NCBI GenBank assembly: GCA_937929805.1
Contig: CALFUT010000009.1
Location: 56,253-120,252, forward strand
Reading direction: 5' to 3'
Length of the DNA: 64,000 bases
Origin: an uncultured Pirellulaceae bacterium
GTDB lineage: Bacteria > Planctomycetota > Planctomycetia > Pirellulales > Pirellulaceae
Part shown: positions 16,559 through 25,601 of the stretch, piece by piece
Layout: each line of letters starts with the position of its first letter
Numbering within the stretch: position 1 is the stretch's first letter
The notes under the pieces: model-generated
Told to the model about the DNA's origin: nothing
Database searches by the model: none
Seen by the model: only the letters and a program-made list of their open reading frames with translations
Position numbers and translations under genes: made by a program

Positions 16559-18739
16559 ATGGCCGCTAACACAAGCAGCGTTGAGAAGCAAATCGTCACG
16601 TGCAGAGACTCCAAGACGGCACCCGTCGTTACAAAAATGCCGTTGTTAAACGAAGGTGACGTAGAGTCAAAGCGGCAGGAAGTGTTGGAGTACTTCCACA
16701 ACTCGTTCACGCTCTACGAAAGCTTGTTTGAATGCCTTGCCGGTGATGAAGCATATTATCAGAGAGCCAACAACCTGCGGCAGCCGCTGATCTTTTATTA
16801 CGGGCACACGTCGGTTTTTTACATCAACAAACTGAACGTCTCCAAATTCATCGACCAGCGAATCGACCCAGCCTTGGAATCAATTCTTGCGATCGGCGTT
16901 GACGAAATGTCGTGGGACGATTTGAACGATGCTCACTACGATTGGCCGACACCCCAGCAGGTAAAGGCTCACCGTGATGCGACGCGTGAGATCGTTGATA
17001 AGTTTATACGCGAGTGTGATTTCTCATTGCCGATCGATTGGCAAAGCCCATTGTGGATCATTTTGATGGGTGTCGAGCATGAGCGAATCCACTTGGAAAC
17101 GTCATCGGTGCTGATCAGAGAGTTGCCGATCGAAATGGTTAAGCCTCATCCAGTTTGGGGGCGGATTTGCAAACAGGTTGGCGAAGCACCCGAAAATGAA
17201 CTGATTGATGTTGCTGGGGGTCTGGTTGAACTGGGCAAGTCAAAATCGAATTCGTTGTACGGGTGGGACAACGAGTATGGCTACTCGCGAGAGGACGTTG
17301 AATCGTTTCAAGCGTCCAAGTATCTGGTTTCCAACCGCGAGTTTCTGGACTTCATCGACGCAGGTGGCTATCAAAACCGATCGTTGTGGACTGAAGAGGG
17401 ATCGAACTGGCTCGACTTTAGTCAAGCTCAACATCCGGTTTACTGGATTAAGTCAGATGACGACAGTTATCGGCTTCGAACGATGCTGGAAGTGATTGAC
17501 ATGCCTTGGAACTGGCCGGCGGAGATCAATTACTTAGAGGCAAAGGCGTTCTGCAACTGGAAATCCGAACAGACTGAGACCCACGTTCGCATGCCGAGTG
17601 AAGCCGAGTGGTCCCAACTGCGTACTGGGTTAGACACCGATCAGCCGGTGTGGGATGAGGCTCCCGGGAACATCAACCTTGAACACCACATGTCGCCCTG
17701 CCCCGTGGACGAACATGAGTTTCACGACGGTTTATTCGATGTCATCGGGAACGTGTGGCAATGGACGGAAACCCCCATCGATGGGTTTGACGGTTTTGAA
17801 GTGCATCCGACTTACGATGATTTTTCAACACCAACATTCGATGGCAAGCACAACTTATTTAAGGGCGGCTGTTGGATCTCGACGGGAAACTACGCGATCA
17901 AGGACTCGCGTTATGCGTTCCGTCGCCATTTCTTCCAGCATTCAGGCCTGCGGTATGTCGTGGCAAAACCTCTGCCAGAACCCGAGGTCAGCATTTACGA
18001 AACCGACCAAATGGTGTCTCGTTACATCGAGTTCCATTATGGGGATCCGGTTGATGGAACGCCGAATTTTCCGGTCGCCTGTATCGATCAAGTGTCAAAG
18101 CACTTGAAAGACCGGGCTTGTGGAAAGGCGTTGGATGTTGGTTGTGGTACCGCGCGGACGGCGTTCGAGCTTGCGAAGTACTTTGACGAAGTTCAGGCCG
18201 TTGATTTGTCAGTTCGCGTGATTGAGCCTCCGACAAATTTGCAGAAAGTGGGACGCCAGCGTTACGTTTGCGTGGATGAGGGAGAAATCAACTCCTTCCA
18301 TGAGATCCAACTGTCTGATTTTAAAGGTTACGATGCGGTCAAAAACAAGATCGCATTTATGCAGGGAGACGGCTGCAATTTAGTTGAGAAGTATCACGGG
18401 TACGACTTGGTCTACGCCGGGAACGTCATCGATCGTATGTACGACCCGGGTAAATTCCTGAAAGACATCCAGTCGCGGATCAATGAAGGTGGCTTGTTGG
18501 TGCTAGTATCACCTTACTCATGGGATGAAGAGTTCACGCCTCGCGATAAATGGCTGGGAGGGTTCAAAGCGAACACCGGTGAAAATTTCACGACGCTGGA
18601 AGGGATCGATCGAATCCTATCGGGGAGTTTTAAACGGCTGGGCCAACCAGTCGACATTCCGTTCGCGATGCGTGAGTCAACACGCAAGTCGCAGCACGGT
18701 GTTTCAGAGCTGACCGTTTGGGAAAAACTGAACGATTGA
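16559..18739 (+). CDS. ovoA: ovothiol synthase OvoA (5-histidylcysteine sulfoxide synthase / N-methyltransferase)
   Basis: A bifunctional enzyme of 726 residues. The first part is the non-haem iron sulfoxide synthase that joins cysteine to C5 of histidine with oxygen; the last part N-methylates the mercaptohistidine, giving ovothiol A. The N-terminal DinB-like domain carries the iron ligands: His83 in YYGHTS and His174/His178 in the HX3HXE motif HERIHLE. The formylglycine-generating-enzyme-like domain spans about 215-470 (VELGK.., RMPSEAEWSQL, GNVWQWTETP, KGGCW). The SAM methyltransferase starts near 520 (ALDVGCGTARTAFELAKYF). The length and three-domain order match known OvoA. The C-S lyase step (a PLP enzyme) is not encoded nearby. 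It stands alone; the start is the ATG at 16559. Confidence 0.92.
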   Translation: MAANTSSVEKQIVTCRDSKTAPVVTKMPLLNEGDVESKRQEVLEYFHNSFTLYESLFECLAGDEAYYQRANNLRQPLIFYYGHTSVFYINKLNVSKFIDQRIDPALESILAIGVDEMSWDDLNDAHYDWPTPQQVKAHRDATREIVDKFIRECDFSLPIDWQSPLWIILMGVEHERIHLETSSVLIRELPIEMVKPHPVWGRICKQVGEAPENELIDVAGGLVELGKSKSNSLYGWDNEYGYSREDVESFQASKYLVSNREFLDFIDAGGYQNRSLWTEEGSNWLDFSQAQHPVYWIKSDDDSYRLRTMLEVIDMPWNWPAEINYLEAKAFCNWKSEQTETHVRMPSEAEWSQLRTGLDTDQPVWDEAPGNINLEHHMSPCPVDEHEFHDGLFDVIGNVWQWTETPIDGFDGFEVHPTYDDFSTPTFDGKHNLFKGGCWISTGNYAIKDSRYAFRRHFFQHSGLRYVVAKPLPEPEVSIYETDQMVSRYIEFHYGDPVDGTPNFPVACIDQVSKHLKDRACGKALDVGCGTARTAFELAKYFDEVQAVDLSVRVIEPPTNLQKVGRQRYVCVDEGEINSFHEIQLSDFKGYDAVKNKIAFMQGDGCNLVEKYHGYDLVYAGNVIDRMYDPGKFLKDIQSRINEGGLLVLVSPYSWDEEFTPRDKWLGGFKANTGENFTTLEGIDRILSGSFKRLGQPVDIPFAMRESTRKSQHGVSELTVWEKLND

Positions 18740-19049
18740 GAAACTCCATTCGCGACAAACATTGACTATCAGCATCATGATGGAAGAAGATGTCTCTCGC
18801 CCCGTCTTAGAGCGTCCTTAATTCCCGTCTACATCGAGAAGTATAGAAGTATTAACCGCAGCGATCGGCTTGGGGATCATCTTCGACAATGTCCCGCACG
18901 AGCAGCCGATTTCTGTGCGTTGCATCGGTCACGCTGTTGATTTATTCGACATTGCGGGGCATTCTCCTACCAACCAACTGATTTCGGGTATACTGGCGAA
19001 CTCGTTTGGTTAAGACATTCACCTTCGCTTGAAACCTAGGAAGACAACA
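18740..19049. other. intergenic region between ovoA and the PEP-CTERM gene
   Basis: 310 bases with no gene. A GGAAG ribosome-binding site precedes the downstream ATG. No clear terminator for ovoA is visible. Confidence 0.4.
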
Positions 19050-19751
19050 ATGCATTTTCGACAGAATCTAATGAAGGCCGCGACACTCATTTGTTCGGTT
19101 CTTGTTTGTGTCGTGGCCTTGGCGTCCCCCGCCAAAGCACAATTTACGCTCGAATTTGGCATTGGTGATTTTACGACGAATCCACAGTTCAACACGCTTT
19201 CGACGTTTGATTTCTCGATCGAGGTCAATGAGCCTTTGGTGGCCGGCGGGGTCTACAACGACCCGGCTCTCAGTGTTGTTGATTATGACGTGTTTGGGAT
19301 TTTGAATGACCCGACGCCGTCCGGGTTTCCCGCGTTCAATCTTCAACGAACGATCATTGGCAACGAGTTCTACACGCAAGGAAGCTCGTTGAGCTTTTCG
19401 GTGCTCGATTCTGCCAATCTGTCCGATGGTTTGCAGGTGTCAGAATTGGCGGTCGATGCGAGCGGCTCGATTTTCACCTTCAACGGTCGTGAAGTTGGCA
19501 CTGGGCGTTATCACCCTGCCCTGTTCGAGTTGTTTGCGGATAACACCGGCCGTATTCAAAACAGCAATAACACCGGAGGAGTCAATCCCGGCAACAACAT
19601 GGAAGTCGACGTGACCTTCGGCGAAGAGTACATCGTTGACCTTGCGTTTTCTCCATCGTTGACGATCGGAACGGCGACCGTTCCTGAGCCATCAGCCTTC
19701 ACGTTGCTTGCAGCAATCGGTGTGGTAGGCGTTGCACGGCGTCGACGGTGA
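19050..19751 (+). CDS. PEP-CTERM sorted secreted protein
   Basis: 233 residues. The N-terminal signal peptide (about residues 8-30, ending ASPAKAQ) and a C-terminal sorting signal are both present: VPEPSAF, a hydrophobic run LLAAIGVVGVA and a basic RRRR end. PEP-CTERM proteins are cleaved and anchored or exported by an exosortase, which is not in this window. The middle is a beta-rich, Asn/Thr-containing region with no recognised domain. The ATG at 19050 is supported by GGAAG seven bases upstream. Its role is likely in the extracellular matrix or surface. Confidence 0.85.
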   Translation: MHFRQNLMKAATLICSVLVCVVALASPAKAQFTLEFGIGDFTTNPQFNTLSTFDFSIEVNEPLVAGGVYNDPALSVVDYDVFGILNDPTPSGFPAFNLQRTIIGNEFYTQGSSLSFSVLDSANLSDGLQVSELAVDASGSIFTFNGREVGTGRYHPALFELFADNTGRIQNSNNTGGVNPGNNMEVDVTFGEEYIVDLAFSPSLTIGTATVPEPSAFTLLAAIGVVGVARRRR

Positions 19752-19825
19752 AACGAGCTGGGAGTAACCAGCGATCGAACCCGAGTCAAATTCCCGACTT
19801 CGATTCGTTTTATTGATCTAATTTT

Positions 19826-21001
19826 TTGAAAGCAGTGCGAACTATCGAATCTTTGGCAGTCCAGACTTCTCTGTCGCAGCTTCACGCGTCTGATGCGCCC
19901 GATGCATGGTTGTTGGCGCAGTATCCAAGCTCCAACAGCGATGACACGATCTTTCAGAATCGAACGATGTTTCAGATTCACGATCCGTTTCCGCCACCGC
20001 CCAAGGAACTGCTGCAAGTGTTGGGGCCGCACCACCTGATGTGCGCTTGGGGTAAGGACATGGTGGTCACCTCGCAAACGCAGCCTGATGCTCGGTTGCT
20101 GCAACATTGGGGACGCGTGCTGGGCGATGATTGGGTGCCCGACTGGAAACCGTTTGACTCAAGCCAAGACTTCATTACGCTTTTCCCACATGAATCGCTG
20201 CCCGCCGAACGTCAGCGGGTGCCGCCGGATGTGAACTATCGGCTGCACTCCAAAGAGATCATCGAATCGATCGATTTCTCACAGGCGAAAGTGCTTGACC
20301 AAGTGACTCCACCGTGTGTTGCAAAACTGTCGCACGGGTACGCGGGGTTGGGGAACTTTTTCATTCGTTCATCGTTTGATGAGTCGATGATGCGGGAGCA
20401 AATCGCGCAGCAGTGGCCCAATGCGACATTGGTGATCAATGAGCTTATCGAGAACATTGTTTGCGACACCGGCATTCAGTTTTATCTTCGCAAAGATGGT
20501 TCGGTCGTGTGGCTGGGGCTGACTCAACAGCAGTTCAACGCGAAGGCACGCTGGTGCGGCGGCATTTTTTCCGCCAGTGATCAACACGATGGGCAACAGC
20601 GTTACGAGGCTGCGGTGCTGGCGACCGCGAACTGTTTGCATTCGCACGGTTACTTTGGCGTGGTGGGGATTGACGTCGTGACCGACACGGCAGGACAGCA
20701 GTTTCTGGTGGATGTAAACCCAAGGCTCACCGGCGTCAGTCCGTTTTTGATGGCGTCGCGAAGGTTTACAAATCAAGGCCTGACCGAAGGCATCTACGTC
20801 GCAAGCCAAACATTTGATGGTTCGTTGGTCGAACTTTATTCTGCGGTCGAAGCAATGAATGATGCCAATCGCCAAGCGATCGTCTTGGTGCTAAGCGCCT
20901 GTGAGAAAGAGGACGCGGCCACTACAATCTGCCACCTTTCGGTCAGCTCAACGTCTCAGGCCGAAAACCGGCAGATTTTGCAGCGGTTAATCCACGAGTG
21001 A
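19826..21001 (+). CDS. ATP-grasp family protein
   Basis: About 390 residues. The C-terminal half has the ATP-grasp features: PPCVAKLSHGYAGLGNFFI (the ATP-binding Lys and Gly loop), LVINELIENIVCDTG, the basic strand VVWLGLTQQQF, and the metal-binding end GVVGIDVVTDT..FLVDVNPRLTG. Such enzymes ligate a carboxylate to an amine or thiol through an acyl-phosphate; the substrates are unknown. The start is uncertain: a TTG at 19826 keeps all plausible sequence, and the first ATG is at codon 48. Its stop overlaps the GTG of the MATE gene by four bases, implying translational coupling and a shared pathway such as making and exporting a small peptide-like compound. Confidence 0.75.
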   Translation: MKAVRTIESLAVQTSLSQLHASDAPDAWLLAQYPSSNSDDTIFQNRTMFQIHDPFPPPPKELLQVLGPHHLMCAWGKDMVVTSQTQPDARLLQHWGRVLGDDWVPDWKPFDSSQDFITLFPHESLPAERQRVPPDVNYRLHSKEIIESIDFSQAKVLDQVTPPCVAKLSHGYAGLGNFFIRSSFDESMMREQIAQQWPNATLVINELIENIVCDTGIQFYLRKDGSVVWLGLTQQQFNAKARWCGGIFSASDQHDGQQRYEAAVLATANCLHSHGYFGVVGIDVVTDTAGQQFLVDVNPRLTGVSPFLMASRRFTNQGLTEGIYVASQTFDGSLVELYSAVEAMNDANRQAIVLVLSACEKEDAATTICHLSVSSTSQAENRQILQRLIHE

Positions 21002-22362
21002 ATGCCAAAACGGGAAAGCTACCTCAGACGCGAGATCTGACGACAGGATCCATTCCGCTTCACATTCGTGATATCGCGTTGCCGTCAAGCATCGGTTTGT
21101 TTTTTCAAACCATGTACAACGTGGTTGATTCTTTTTGGGCCGGGCAACTATCAACCGTGGCATTGGCGGCGCTTGGCCTGAGCTTCCCCGTTTTTCTGCT
21201 GATCATCGCGACCGGCGGTGGGCTTTCTCGCGGCGCGTCTGCGTTGATTGCCAATGCGATCGGAGCTGGCGAGCCAGAAAAGCAAAAACGGTTCGTGGCT
21301 CAAAGCTATTCTTTAGGCTTGGTGCTGGCCATTGTTTTAACGGCGACCGGCTTCCTCGTATCGTCGCCAATCTTTCGAATGATGGGAGCCGAGGGCGAGT
21401 ATTTGGAAGCGGCTCAGGCTTACATGACGCCCATCTTCTGCGCTTCAATCTTTTTTATCGCCGCCAGCTTGAGCAACGCGATCCTGATTGCGACCGGAGA
21501 CAGTAAAACTTACGGCAAGGTCTTGGTGTGCGGCTTTCTGGGCAACCTGATTCTTGACCCGTGGTTCATGTACGGCGGATATGGTTTGCCGGCGATGGGA
21601 ATTGCCGGCGTTGGCTGGGCAACCTTGGTCCTAATCATGCTGGGCAGTTCATGGATGGTGTGGACGGTCATTCGCCGAGGCCTACTCACATTCGATCCGT
21701 GGCAAAATTTGCTGCCTGACTGGAAAGTCTACGGCGAGATTCTGCGGCAAGCCCTGCCAGCCAGTTTCAACATCATGTCAGTTGCGTTGGGCTTTTTCGT
21801 CACGACCTATTTTCTGAAACAGTTTGGAGAATCGGCCGTCGCGGCATTTGGAGTGACGACTCGGATTGAGCAAATCGGTTTATTGACCACGGTTGGTTTG
21901 TACTCGGCCATCATGGCGTTGGTGGGGCAAAACAATGGAGCCGGCAATTTCGCTCGCGTTCATGAAACGATGCGATGGTGCAATCGAATTGGTTTGGTGA
22001 TGAACGTGACGATCTCGTTGTTGATGTTCATTTTTGCCGAGCAGTTGATGCGGGTCTTTTCGTCTGACGAGGAAGTGGTCTCGATGGGCGTGACTTGCCT
22101 GCGGGTCATCATGCCGATCGAGTGGTCTTATGTGATGACGTCGACTCATTTGGCAATGCTTCAGGCAGTCAAGCGGCCGATGTACGGCTTATTCGAATCG
22201 ATCCTACGAAAGGTGCTGCTGCCATGGCCCTGTTTGTGGCTGTGCGTGATCGTTTATCAGTGGGAAATCGAATGGGTCTGGTACAGCGTCGCGGTGACGA
22301 ATGTGGCCATGACATTCGTCACGGTGGCTTACGCACAAACAGTCTTGCGGCGACTGAAATGA
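20998..22362 (+). CDS. MATE family efflux transporter
   Basis: A 454-residue inner-membrane protein with about twelve helices in two six-helix halves. MATE landmarks include FFQTMYNVVDSFWAGQLSTV in the first helix, ATGGGLSRGASALIANAIGAG, the DPWFMYGGYGLPAMGIAGVG loop and, in the second half, VTTRIEQIGLLTTVGLYSAI and GQNNGAGNFARVHE. It exports organic cations or other toxic or produced compounds using a sodium or proton gradient. It begins with a GTG that overlaps the stop codon of the ATP-grasp gene, so the two are probably made together. Confidence 0.9.
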   Translation: MNAKTGKLPQTRDLTTGSIPLHIRDIALPSSIGLFFQTMYNVVDSFWAGQLSTVALAALGLSFPVFLLIIATGGGLSRGASALIANAIGAGEPEKQKRFVAQSYSLGLVLAIVLTATGFLVSSPIFRMMGAEGEYLEAAQAYMTPIFCASIFFIAASLSNAILIATGDSKTYGKVLVCGFLGNLILDPWFMYGGYGLPAMGIAGVGWATLVLIMLGSSWMVWTVIRRGLLTFDPWQNLLPDWKVYGEILRQALPASFNIMSVALGFFVTTYFLKQFGESAVAAFGVTTRIEQIGLLTTVGLYSAIMALVGQNNGAGNFARVHETMRWCNRIGLVMNVTISLLMFIFAEQLMRVFSSDEEVVSMGVTCLRVIMPIEWSYVMTSTHLAMLQAVKRPMYGLFESILRKVLLPWPCLWLCVIVYQWEIEWVWYSVAVTNVAMTFVTVAYAQTVLRRLK

Positions 22363-22468
22363 CGCGGCCGGTAAAAAAGTGAGTTGAGTTTGTCGCACCG
22401 TTGAGTCAATCGTGTGATTTTCGTATCCTGTTTGATCATCGAGTGGAACGTTTCTCAGGTTTTGGTGT

Positions 22469-23914
22469 ATGCCCAAAGATTTTCTCAAAGGCGCGGCGGA
22501 CGAGTACGACGTGGTCGTGATTGGCAGCGGTCTAGGTGGACTGACCGCCGCCAACATTTTGGCACGTGATGGCATGAAGGTCATGCTGGCCGAGCAACAC
22601 TATAAGCTTGGTGGCTTGGCGACATGGTTCAAGCGGCCCGGCGGGCATATTTTTGATATCTCGCTGCATGGATTTCCGCACGGCATGGTCAAAAGCTGTC
22701 GGCGATACTGGTCGAAAGAGATTGCCGATTCAATCGTGCAGCTGGAGGGCGTTCGATTCGACAACCCGATGTTCTCGCTGACGACGTCGTTCGACCGCAA
22801 AGATTTTACTCAACTGCTGGTCAGCCAATTTGGCATTGAAGAACAAAAGGTCAACGAGTTCTTCGACATGGCCCGCGGAATGAATTTTTATGACGATCAG
22901 TCACTCACCACCGGCCAGCTGTTCGAAAAATTCTTCCCCGGCCGCGAAGATGTGGTTCGCTTGCTGATGGAGCCGATCACTTACGCGAACGGGTCGACGC
23001 TTGAGGATCCCGCGATCACCTACGGCATTGTTTTCTCCAACTTCATGTCCAAGGGCGTGTTCGTGTTCCAAGGTGGAACTGACAAACTGGTCAAGGCGAT
23101 GGAAAAGGAGATGAAGGCCAACGGCGTTGACGTGCGAATCAACTGCGACGTGGAATCGATTAACGTGGGGGCCGATGGAGTCCAGTCGGTGGTGATCAAT
23201 GGCCGAACGATCAAAGCCAAAACGGTGGTCAGCAACGCAAACTTGCGATCGACGATCTTCAAACTGATTGGCGAAGACAAATTTGATGCGGGCTTCATCG
23301 ACGACGCCAAAGCCGTTCGTTTGAATAACTCTAGCACGCAGGTGTACATGGCCATGCACCCCGACGATACGGTGCCTCGTGAAACCGGCGACTTGCTATT
23401 CAGCAGCACGGCCGAGCGATTCCAAACGGATCTGTTGCTCAGCCGCGACATCACCAGCCGCACGTTCTCGTTTTACTATCCCAACACGCGGCCCGAGGGC
23501 AAAGAACGGACGCTGATCGTGTCTAGCACGAACGCCAAGTACGAAGACTGGGCGGGCCTGTCGAAGGAAGAATACGAAGCCAGCAAAGCCGATTTGGTCG
23601 AGACAACACTTGACGCGCTGGAAAAATATGTGCCGAACGCTCGCGAGCGGATTGTCCACGCCGAAGCAGCGACTCCGTTGACGTTTGAGCACTACACCAA
23701 ACACTTGGACGGCGCTTCGTTTGGAACCAAGTTCGAGGGCCTGACGGTCAGCCGAGCTTTACCCGATCAGATCCCCGGTTTGTATCACGCGGGCAGTTGC
23801 GGCATCATCATGTCGGGTTGGTTGGGCACCATCAACTACGGAGTCATCGTTGCCAATGACGTGATCAACTACATCAGTTCGTCTGCGGCGACATCGCCTG
23901 TGTCCACAAGTTGA
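22469..23914 (+). CDS. FAD-dependent oxidoreductase, phytoene desaturase (CrtI)-like
   Basis: A 481-residue flavoprotein. The dinucleotide-binding motif [20 protein letters not shown] is at residues 14-33, followed by [13 protein letters not shown], which is typical of the CrtI/CrtISO/retinol saturase group. The C-terminal FAD motif is [20 protein letters not shown]. Relatives desaturate, isomerise or saturate polyene chains. Its neighbours are a FabZ-like dehydratase and a FabI-like reductase on the same strand, not carotenoid genes, so a lipid or polyene-acyl substrate is more likely than phytoene. A dispersed inverted repeat lies between it and the FabZ-like gene. Confidence 0.85.
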   Translation: MPKDFLKGAADEYDVVVIGSGLGGLTAANILARDGMKVMLAEQHYKLGGLATWFKRPGGHIFDISLHGFPHGMVKSCRRYWSKEIADSIVQLEGVRFDNPMFSLTTSFDRKDFTQLLVSQFGIEEQKVNEFFDMARGMNFYDDQSLTTGQLFEKFFPGREDVVRLLMEPITYANGSTLEDPAITYGIVFSNFMSKGVFVFQGGTDKLVKAMEKEMKANGVDVRINCDVESINVGADGVQSVVINGRTIKAKTVVSNANLRSTIFKLIGEDKFDAGFIDDAKAVRLNNSSTQVYMAMHPDDTVPRETGDLLFSSTAERFQTDLLLSRDITSRTFSFYYPNTRPEGKERTLIVSSTNAKYEDWAGLSKEEYEASKADLVETTLDALEKYVPNARERIVHAEAATPLTFEHYTKHLDGASFGTKFEGLTVSRALPDQIPGLYHAGSCGIIMSGWLGTINYGVIVANDVINYISSSAATSPVSTS

Positions 23915-23942
23915 CCTCCGCTTGTTTGTTTCACACTTTAAT

Positions 23943-24012
23943 ACAAGCCCGACGCGCGAGCGAGGGAATGGGACACGCCGTAAAAATCCACTCGCTTGCG
24001 CTTCGGGCTTGT
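23943..24012. repeat. inverted repeat, ACAAGCCCGA family
   Basis: Left arm ACAAGCCCGACGCGCGAGCG.. (23943-23964) and right arm ..CGCTTGCGCTTCGGGCTTGT (23991-24012) match as complements at 20 of 22 positions around a 26-base centre. The left arm shares its CCGAC-CG-AG-GAGG core with the element at 16045. It sits between the CrtI-like and FabZ-like genes. Confidence 0.8.
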
Positions 24013-24081
24013 CCTGTTGTGCTTGCGGAAAACAAAACAATTTTTCATTGCCGAAACTTCTGATCACCCTTAGCAAACACT

Positions 24082-24510
24082 ATGACCATCGAACAAATTC
24101 ACGCCGCCATTCCTCATCGAGCCCCCATGCTGCTGGTGGATGAGATCGTTTCGCTGGAGGAAAAGTCGATCGTTTGCAAGAAGTCGTTTCACGCAGACGA
24201 GTACTTTTTTCAGGGGCATTACCCAGACCAGCCGTTGGTGCCCGGCGTGATCTTGTGCGAGTGCGTCGTTCAATCGGGCGCGGTGTTGCTGGCCGACATC
24301 ATGAAACAAGCGAACTCCGACGGCGTACCTGTGTTGACTCGGATGTCCGACGTAAAATTTAAAAACATGGTCAAGCCGGGCGACTCGATCGAAATGCATG
24401 TCAAACTGGATGACGTGGTTTCAACCGCTTACTACCTGACCGGACAGGCCAAAGTGAACGGCAAAACTGCGGCTCGATTGTCGTTCACCTGCACCGTCGC
24501 GAGCACGTAG
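24082..24510 (+). CDS. FabZ-like beta-hydroxyacyl-ACP dehydratase
   Basis: A 142-residue hot-dog-fold dehydratase that removes water from 3-hydroxyacyl-ACP to give the trans-2-enoyl form. It has IPHRAPMLLVDEI near the start, the catalytic His in FFQGHYPDQPLVPGV and the catalytic Glu in ILCECVVQSGAVL, with MSDVKFKNMVKPGD later. The sequence fits FabZ length and motifs but the location in a CrtI-like/FabI-like cluster, away from lpx or fab operons, suggests a dedicated pathway copy. Start ATG at 24082. Confidence 0.88.
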   Translation: MTIEQIHAAIPHRAPMLLVDEIVSLEEKSIVCKKSFHADEYFFQGHYPDQPLVPGVILCECVVQSGAVLLADIMKQANSDGVPVLTRMSDVKFKNMVKPGDSIEMHVKLDDVVSTAYYLTGQAKVNGKTAARLSFTCTVAST

Positions 24511-24661
24511 TTCGTCTTTTGAATTTTTTGCCGCCCTAAAGCTTGCGTAGCCAATAGTGTAGAACAATGGTCTCGATTCTTTGCAGGTGTGGGCTGGCTC
24601 GGCCAGCGTAACAATTGGGACAACTGTTCGACAATCAGCGGCTCATCCTGAATTGCCACGT

Positions 24662-24678
24662 CGAAAGGGGCACCGTTG
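24662..24678 (+). promoter_or_regulatory. ribosome-binding site deciding a TTG start
   Basis: GAAAGGGG followed by CACCG and TTG. No ATG or GTG with comparable spacing precedes the conserved N-terminus of the FabI-like protein, so the TTG is the start. Confidence 0.7.
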
Positions 24679-25482
24679 GATTTTTTAAAACTTAGAGACA
24701 AAACGATCGTCGTGTTCGGCGTTGCCAATAAAAAAAGCGTCGCGTGGCACATTGGCCGGACGCTCGAAGAGGCCGGCGCGAAAGTGGTCTACGTCGTGCG
24801 AAGCGAGCAACGGCTTGAATCGTTGAATCGACTGATGGCCGACCGCGAAGTTTACGTGTGCGATGTCGAATTCGAAGACCAAATTGATGCGGTGCGAGAT
24901 CAAATCGCGACCAAGCACCCGAAGATTGACGGATTGGTTCACTCGATCGCGTTCGCAGCGTACGACGAATCAGGCATCAAGCCGTTTCACGAAACCGGCA
25001 AGCAACAGTTTTTGCGGACCATCGATATCTCCTGCTATTCGTTTGTCGCCATTTCGAACGCTTTCAAAGACTTGCTGGCCGAGGATGCGTCAGTGATCAC
25101 GATTTCGATTTCGACCACGACGATGGCCAGCGAAAATTACGGCTTTATGGCTCCCGTCAAAGCGGCACTCGATAGCAGCTTGGCATTTTTGACAAAGAGC
25201 TTCAGCAACTTTTCCAACGTCCGGTTCAACGCCGTTGCCCCGGGCCTGCTAAAAACGTCGGCCTCGGCTGGCATTCCCGGTTACGTCGATGCGTACCTGT
25301 ACGCCGAACAAGTCATTCCTCGCGGCAAAGCGGTTTCGACTCAGGAAGTCGCCGACGCCGCCTGCTTTTTGCTCAGCCCACGATCGTCCGGTATCACGGC
25401 TCAGCAGTTGGTGATCGATGCGGGGATGGCGATCAACTATTTTGACAACTCAATCATCAAGAAGGTCATGAACGCCGAGTGA
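24676..25482 (+). CDS. enoyl-ACP reductase (FabI-like SDR)
   Basis: 268 residues of the short-chain dehydrogenase fold with FabI features: the nucleotide-binding [13 protein letters not shown] (FabI uses GVANKxSIAW), HSIAFA, and the catalytic Tyr and Lys spaced Y-x6-K in [13 protein letters not shown]. It also has APGLLKTSA and [16 protein letters not shown] near the end. It reduces trans-2-enoyl-ACP with NADH or NADPH. Translation begins at a TTG (24676), supported by a strong AAAGGGG ribosome-binding site seven bases upstream. It forms a probable unit with the FabZ-like gene; whether it is the housekeeping FabI or a pathway-specific copy cannot be told here. Confidence 0.88.
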   Translation: MDFLKLRDKTIVVFGVANKKSVAWHIGRTLEEAGAKVVYVVRSEQRLESLNRLMADREVYVCDVEFEDQIDAVRDQIATKHPKIDGLVHSIAFAAYDESGIKPFHETGKQQFLRTIDISCYSFVAISNAFKDLLAEDASVITISISTTTMASENYGFMAPVKAALDSSLAFLTKSFSNFSNVRFNAVAPGLLKTSASAGIPGYVDAYLYAEQVIPRGKAVSTQEVADAACFLLSPRSSGITAQQLVIDAGMAINYFDNSIIKKVMNAE

Positions 25483-25553
25483 TTTGCAAACGCTGAGAAA
25501 ATTGAGACAATGCGAGATCGTTCGAGCGACCAACCAATTTTGCGACCAATCAA

Positions 25554-25601
25554 TCAAGTGAGTCAAATCATGCGTTTTCAAGTGAGTCAGATCATGCGTT
25601 T
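25554..25601 (+). repeat. 24-base tandem duplication across the start of a gene
   Basis: Two adjacent 24-base copies (25554-25577 and 25578-25601) beginning TCAAGTGAGTCA and containing ATGCGTTT differ at one base. Each copy carries its own potential start codon, at 25570 and 25594. Confidence 0.85.

Noticed and set aside
23922..24143. Plus-strand open frame containing TSPTRERG
   Set aside because: It runs through the inverted repeat at 23943-24012 and into the FabZ-like gene out of frame.
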